From positions 558,001 through 622,000 of the forward strand of contig NW_024465746.1 in NCBI RefSeq assembly GCF_017591425.1: DNA of 64,000 bases. The letters run 5' to 3'. Within the stretch, counting starts at the first letter, position 1. Every line of letters starts with the position of its first letter. Positions 61,215-64,000 of the stretch are shown here, piece by piece. A model generated the notes under the pieces. It was not told the DNA's origin and made no database searches. It worked only from the letters and a program-made list of their open reading frames with translations. Both the position numbers and the translations under genes were made by a program. This stretch comes from Ochotona curzoniae. Lineage: Eukaryota > Chordata > Mammalia > Lagomorpha > Ochotonidae.

Positions 61215-61400
61215 ACTCCTGCTGGTTGGATTTCCGGAACAGGAATCGTGCACTTGAACTTACCCTTTCTCTTCAAGCTCAGTGAGCAATGGGGACTCAA
61301 TGCTGAGTGTGTGAGACCTACTCAGGAAGGGACACTTGAGCCAGTGATCACTGATGCTCTGTCCAACGCTGTTGTCGTGCAGCCTGGTCTCTTTAGGTGC

Positions 61401-61443
61401 CTGTTAATGACATTGTCCCTCTCTTCTCTCTCCCCAACCACAG
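61401..61443 (+). other. PIEZO2: 3' splice signals of PIEZO2 intron 1
   Basis: A branch-point candidate ttaat (branch A near 61407) is followed by a pyrimidine-rich tract at about 61414-61435 and the acceptor cacag ending at 61443. Branch-to-acceptor distance is about 36 bases, a normal spacing. The acceptor position gives exactly the codon phase needed by the PIEZO2 reading frame. Confidence 0.85.
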
Positions 61444-61539
61444 CGTGTGCATTCCGCTACAATGGGCTCTCCTTTGTCTACCTGGTCTACCTCTTACTCA
61501 TCCCTCTGTTCTCAGAACCAACAAAAGCCACAATGCAAG
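61444..61539 (+). CDS. PIEZO2: PIEZO2 coding exon 2 (internal exon, 96 bp)
   Basis: PIEZO2 is a trimeric plasma-membrane channel that opens on membrane stretch and passes cations; it serves touch and proprioception in sensory neurons and Merkel cells. The exon completes a split alanine codon (its first two bases are cg), reads 31 full codons and ends with the first base of a split glycine codon, so both introns are phase 1. The peptide begins CAFRYNGLS, continues with the hydrophobic stretch FVYLVYLLLIPLF and ends SEPTKATMQ. This matches the extreme N terminus of PIEZO2, part of the first blade transmembrane unit, from memory with two conservative differences from human (V for I, A for T). 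PIEZO1 is clearly different here (LLRFSGLSLVYLLF as recalled). The frame stays open by chance far into the upstream intron, but homology starts exactly at the splice acceptor. No neighbouring exon is visible in the window. Confidence 0.95.
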
Positions 61540-61545
61540 GTAAGG
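61540..61545 (+). other. PIEZO2: 5' splice donor of PIEZO2 intron 2
   Basis: The exon end CAAG is followed by gtaagg, matching the U1 consensus at +1 to +5. Translation diverges from PIEZO2 immediately after this point, which supports the boundary. Confidence 0.9.
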
Positions 61546-62689
61546 CATGTACTACGTAACACCAGAGTTTGTTTCAGTGTATTTGCGTATGTGTGTTTTT
61601 CTAATGGACTAGATGTTTTCTGAGCAACATGGGTGGCCCGACAAGGGAGTGCGTGTCAAAGATGTGAACAGCTGCGCCAAACAGAACTGTAGGAAATGTT
61701 TGCGATCATTTCTTTTGTCACTTTCCCAGTTGTTTTTCCCGCACAGTTTCACATGAGGTCTTTTTTGTATGCTTAAGGGTGTACATGGAATACTGTATCC
61801 AGCTAAAACTGACTCAGAATAGCTTAAAAACACAACAGACAGCCTGCGGTATCGGCATATGCGATCCGCTACTGGGATGTTGGGGAGAAGTCACTGGCAA
61901 TAGTTAAAGGCAGAGCAGTGCTTGACACTTGTAAGCCACTTAGGATCTCAAGGTAGGAATCCTGTTTCTAGTCCCGCCTTGTTCCTGTGTCAGGTGGGAC
62001 TTTTGCCTCGACGTCATTAGGGAAGGATGTGATCTGAGCCGGTTTGGCTTCTTAATTTATTGATCGGAAGTTCTCCCACAAGTATAAAAATGAAACCAGG
62101 ATTACTTCATTTAATAAACTGTTCTTCAAAACCGTTGGCAGTACGAGAAATAGGGACTGTGCCAAATGCCCTGGGTGATTTGAACAACCCCAACGTTCCT
62201 ATGAAAGGAAACTGCACTTGCCCCACCCTAAGGAGCAGCATGAGAAAGGACCTTGGTGGTGGCTCTCTTGCTGGTGAGGGACTGGGGGAGGCGTAAAGAC
62301 CGTGGCGTTTGCAGGGCAGCATGTAGTGATGGCATCTTTTCCATTCTCTCCACTCGCCATTCAACTGTAAGACACATGAAGATCTTCAGCTCGGTGCTGG
62401 CACAGTAGTAGTCATGTGTCGTGTTGATTTTCCTGTCGCAATACAGGAAACCCTTTATGTTCCTTCAATTCTTACCACATAACCGTAGGAAAGGCTGGAG
62501 GAATGTGAGTTTGCATAAACCCTTCTCCCACCCACCAAAGCTCAACTCCTGAAGAGATGAATATAAGCAAGGTGGTTTCAAGTCTCAGCAACCATCAGCT
62601 TCTGTCTCGTAACTTGATGCTCATTTTTTCAGAGAAGGTTTTGTGTGAGATCAGCTTTAAAAATGGCCACCTTTATACATTTAATTGCA

Positions 62690-62980
62690 TCATCAGATAT
62701 ACAAGAGAGGAGCAGAGATCTTTTGTCCACTGATTCACTCCTTAAGTGACCTCAACAGTCAGAGCTGAGCCAATCCAAAGCCAGGAGCCCATAGCCTGTT
62801 CTGGGTCTCCCATGCGGGTACATGGTCACAAGGCTTTGGGCCATCTTCAACTGCTTTCCCAGGCCACAAGCAGGGAGCTGGATGAGAAACAGGGCCTCCA
62901 AGATTAGAACCCGTACCCATATTGGATCCTGGTGCAAGCAAATTGAGGACTTTAGGCACCAGGCTACTGCGCTGGGCCCA
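62690..62980 (-). repeat. Lagomorph C-type SINE in intron 2
   Basis: Runs from catcagatatacaagagagg through ctgattcactccttaagtg, ctgggtctcccatgcgggta and gattagaacccgtacccata to ctactgcgctgggccca. Well preserved but without a clear T-run tail. Confidence 0.93.
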
Positions 62981-64000
62981 TATTATCAATTACTTTTGTA
63001 TCAAGTTGAGCTCATAGTATTTTATTTGGAAGTGAGGTCAGTGGGATCTGCCCCTTTGTACTTACATGGTGGCCTAATGACTTTTCTGTTATTCCAAACT
63101 AGTGAGTCCTGAATGTTGAAACAACAGGTGCACCAGGGACTGAGACTGCCAAAAAGTTCATAGGGGAAACGGGACATAAGAAGCAGAAGAAATCCTCTCT
63201 AAGTAAAGAAACGCCCTGAATCAACAAGATGCTACCAGGTCAAAAAGCAAATAAAGCACAAGGAAGGGCACAGATGTCCTCCAGTGCTGCTGATGATCAG
63301 AAGGGAAAGCAAACAGGGCCGGAAGGGAAACCCACTGTGCCTTTCCAGTTGGAGGCAGCCCTGAGAGAACTTCTTTTCCTCTTTCTGCATTTCAGCATCA
63401 AGAAGCATGAGTGATACTCAACCCAGCCCCCTTGGTTTGTTTGCTTCCCTAATTGCACCAGGACTCCAGGAAAGGTTGCCCCCTGTATTTTTTCCCAAGC
63501 TTATAGGCTTTATAATTCTCATATTCCTAATAGTCTGTGTATGAGACATTCTGGGTTACGCATCCTTGGTGGTATGAGGTCCTAGGTGGGCCAGTAAAAT
63601 GGAACCAGCACAGTGGATACACTGGCTTTTCATGGGGACTCTGGTTCAAACAGGTTGGAACTGTTGAATTTTGAAACAAAATATTGTTTGTTTTTCTTCA
63701 CCATGAATTGGTTAAAAAATATTGGTACATTCAAAGTACTATTGGCAAGCTCTGTATCACCTGCTTGCAGAGAGTCTGTGCCTCAAACAGTGGCTGAGTT
63801 TGAACTTTGCCACCAGAGCCAGTTAGTCCGCTGTCCATTGCTGGGACTGCAAACCAGTGTAGACCCCACTTGAACCAGAGAAACAATTGATGTGTGCAAA
63901 CAGCACTGCGAGTACTTGTCTGATCTGCATTTGGGCTCATGAGCTTTTTTCCTCATTTATGATTTTTTTTTGTCTTGTCAGTTTGCCCATATATGTGCCC

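Larger units (their letters stand above)
1..61443 (+). other. PIEZO2: Probable PIEZO2 intron 1 (part)
   Basis: Everything left of the exon lacks recognisable coding sequence. PIEZO2 is known to have a very long first intron, so the whole stretch is inferred to be intron 1 on the + strand. There is no CpG-rich segment apart from young SINEs, so the main promoter and exon 1 are probably further left. Alternative non-coding first exons or unannotated lncRNA exons cannot be excluded from sequence alone. Confidence 0.7.
61540..64000 (+). other. PIEZO2: Start of PIEZO2 intron 2
   Basis: The stretch holds unique sequence and one antisense SINE at 62690-62980. I looked for the next PIEZO2 exon in all frames and did not find it. 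A box-B-like gtttctagtccc near 61960 may mark an eroded SINE scrap, but too little remains to call it. Confidence 0.75.

Noticed and set aside
61209..61443. Upstream in-frame extension of the PIEZO2 exon
   Set aside because: The frame is open by chance, but similarity to PIEZO2 begins exactly after the acceptor at 61443, and the upstream part does not resemble the protein.
1..64000. CRISPR arrays, operons, phage or bacterial defence systems
   Set aside because: SINEs, L1, MaLR LTR, L2/MIR and a spliced vertebrate exon show this is mammalian nuclear DNA; no regularly spaced direct repeats or prokaryotic gene layout were found.

Overview
This is vertebrate nuclear DNA, almost certainly from a lagomorph and most likely a pika (Ochotona). 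About three dozen copies of one tRNA-derived SINE of the lagomorph C-repeat type are spread through it. Their consensus, with a 'cttcccatccagctccct' core and 'ataaaaataaat' tails, looks like the pika form rather than the rabbit form. That species call rests on recalled repeat consensus and is an inference.

The only protein-coding sequence I can support is one 96-base exon at 61444-61539 on the + strand. It is flanked by good splice signals and encodes the piece of PIEZO2 (mechanosensitive cation channel) usually encoded by coding exon 2. The bases to its left are therefore best read as the very large first intron of PIEZO2, and those to its right as the start of intron 2. I found no exon 1, no CpG island and no exon 3. 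All other open frames are under about 210 codons, carry no recognisable domain and mostly lie in repeats or low-complexity DNA.

Layout: 1-2.6 kb is unique AT-rich DNA with a dense motif cluster near 0.4-0.57 kb. From 2.9 to 11.3 kb there are eight SINEs, including the youngest and most CpG-rich copy (7.85-8.17 kb). From 11.3 to 29.6 kb there is mostly unique sequence with a few SINEs and microsatellites. From 29.6 to 33.1 kb there are SINEs and an ERVL-MaLR LTR relic. A sense-oriented L1 with recognisable 5' UTR, ORF1, ORF2 and 3' end lies at 33.7-38.2 kb. From 39.3 to 43.8 kb there are SINEs, a GT/GA microsatellite and a small inverted-repeat DNA element. A 1.1 kb antisense retrotransposon 3' end with a perfect 16-base target duplication and internal tandem modules lies at 44.86-45.97 kb. 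From 46.7 to 55 kb there are older repeats, including L2 and MIR. A large antisense L1 relic at 55.3-60.5 kb has been split by a Tigger-like DNA transposon, several SINEs and other insertions. It ends shortly before the PIEZO2 exon, and intron 2 holds one more SINE.

All eleven SINEs called between 49 and 63 kb are antisense to PIEZO2. I see no operon-like or multigene system; the interest lies in the exon, the nested transposon history and possible intronic regulatory DNA.
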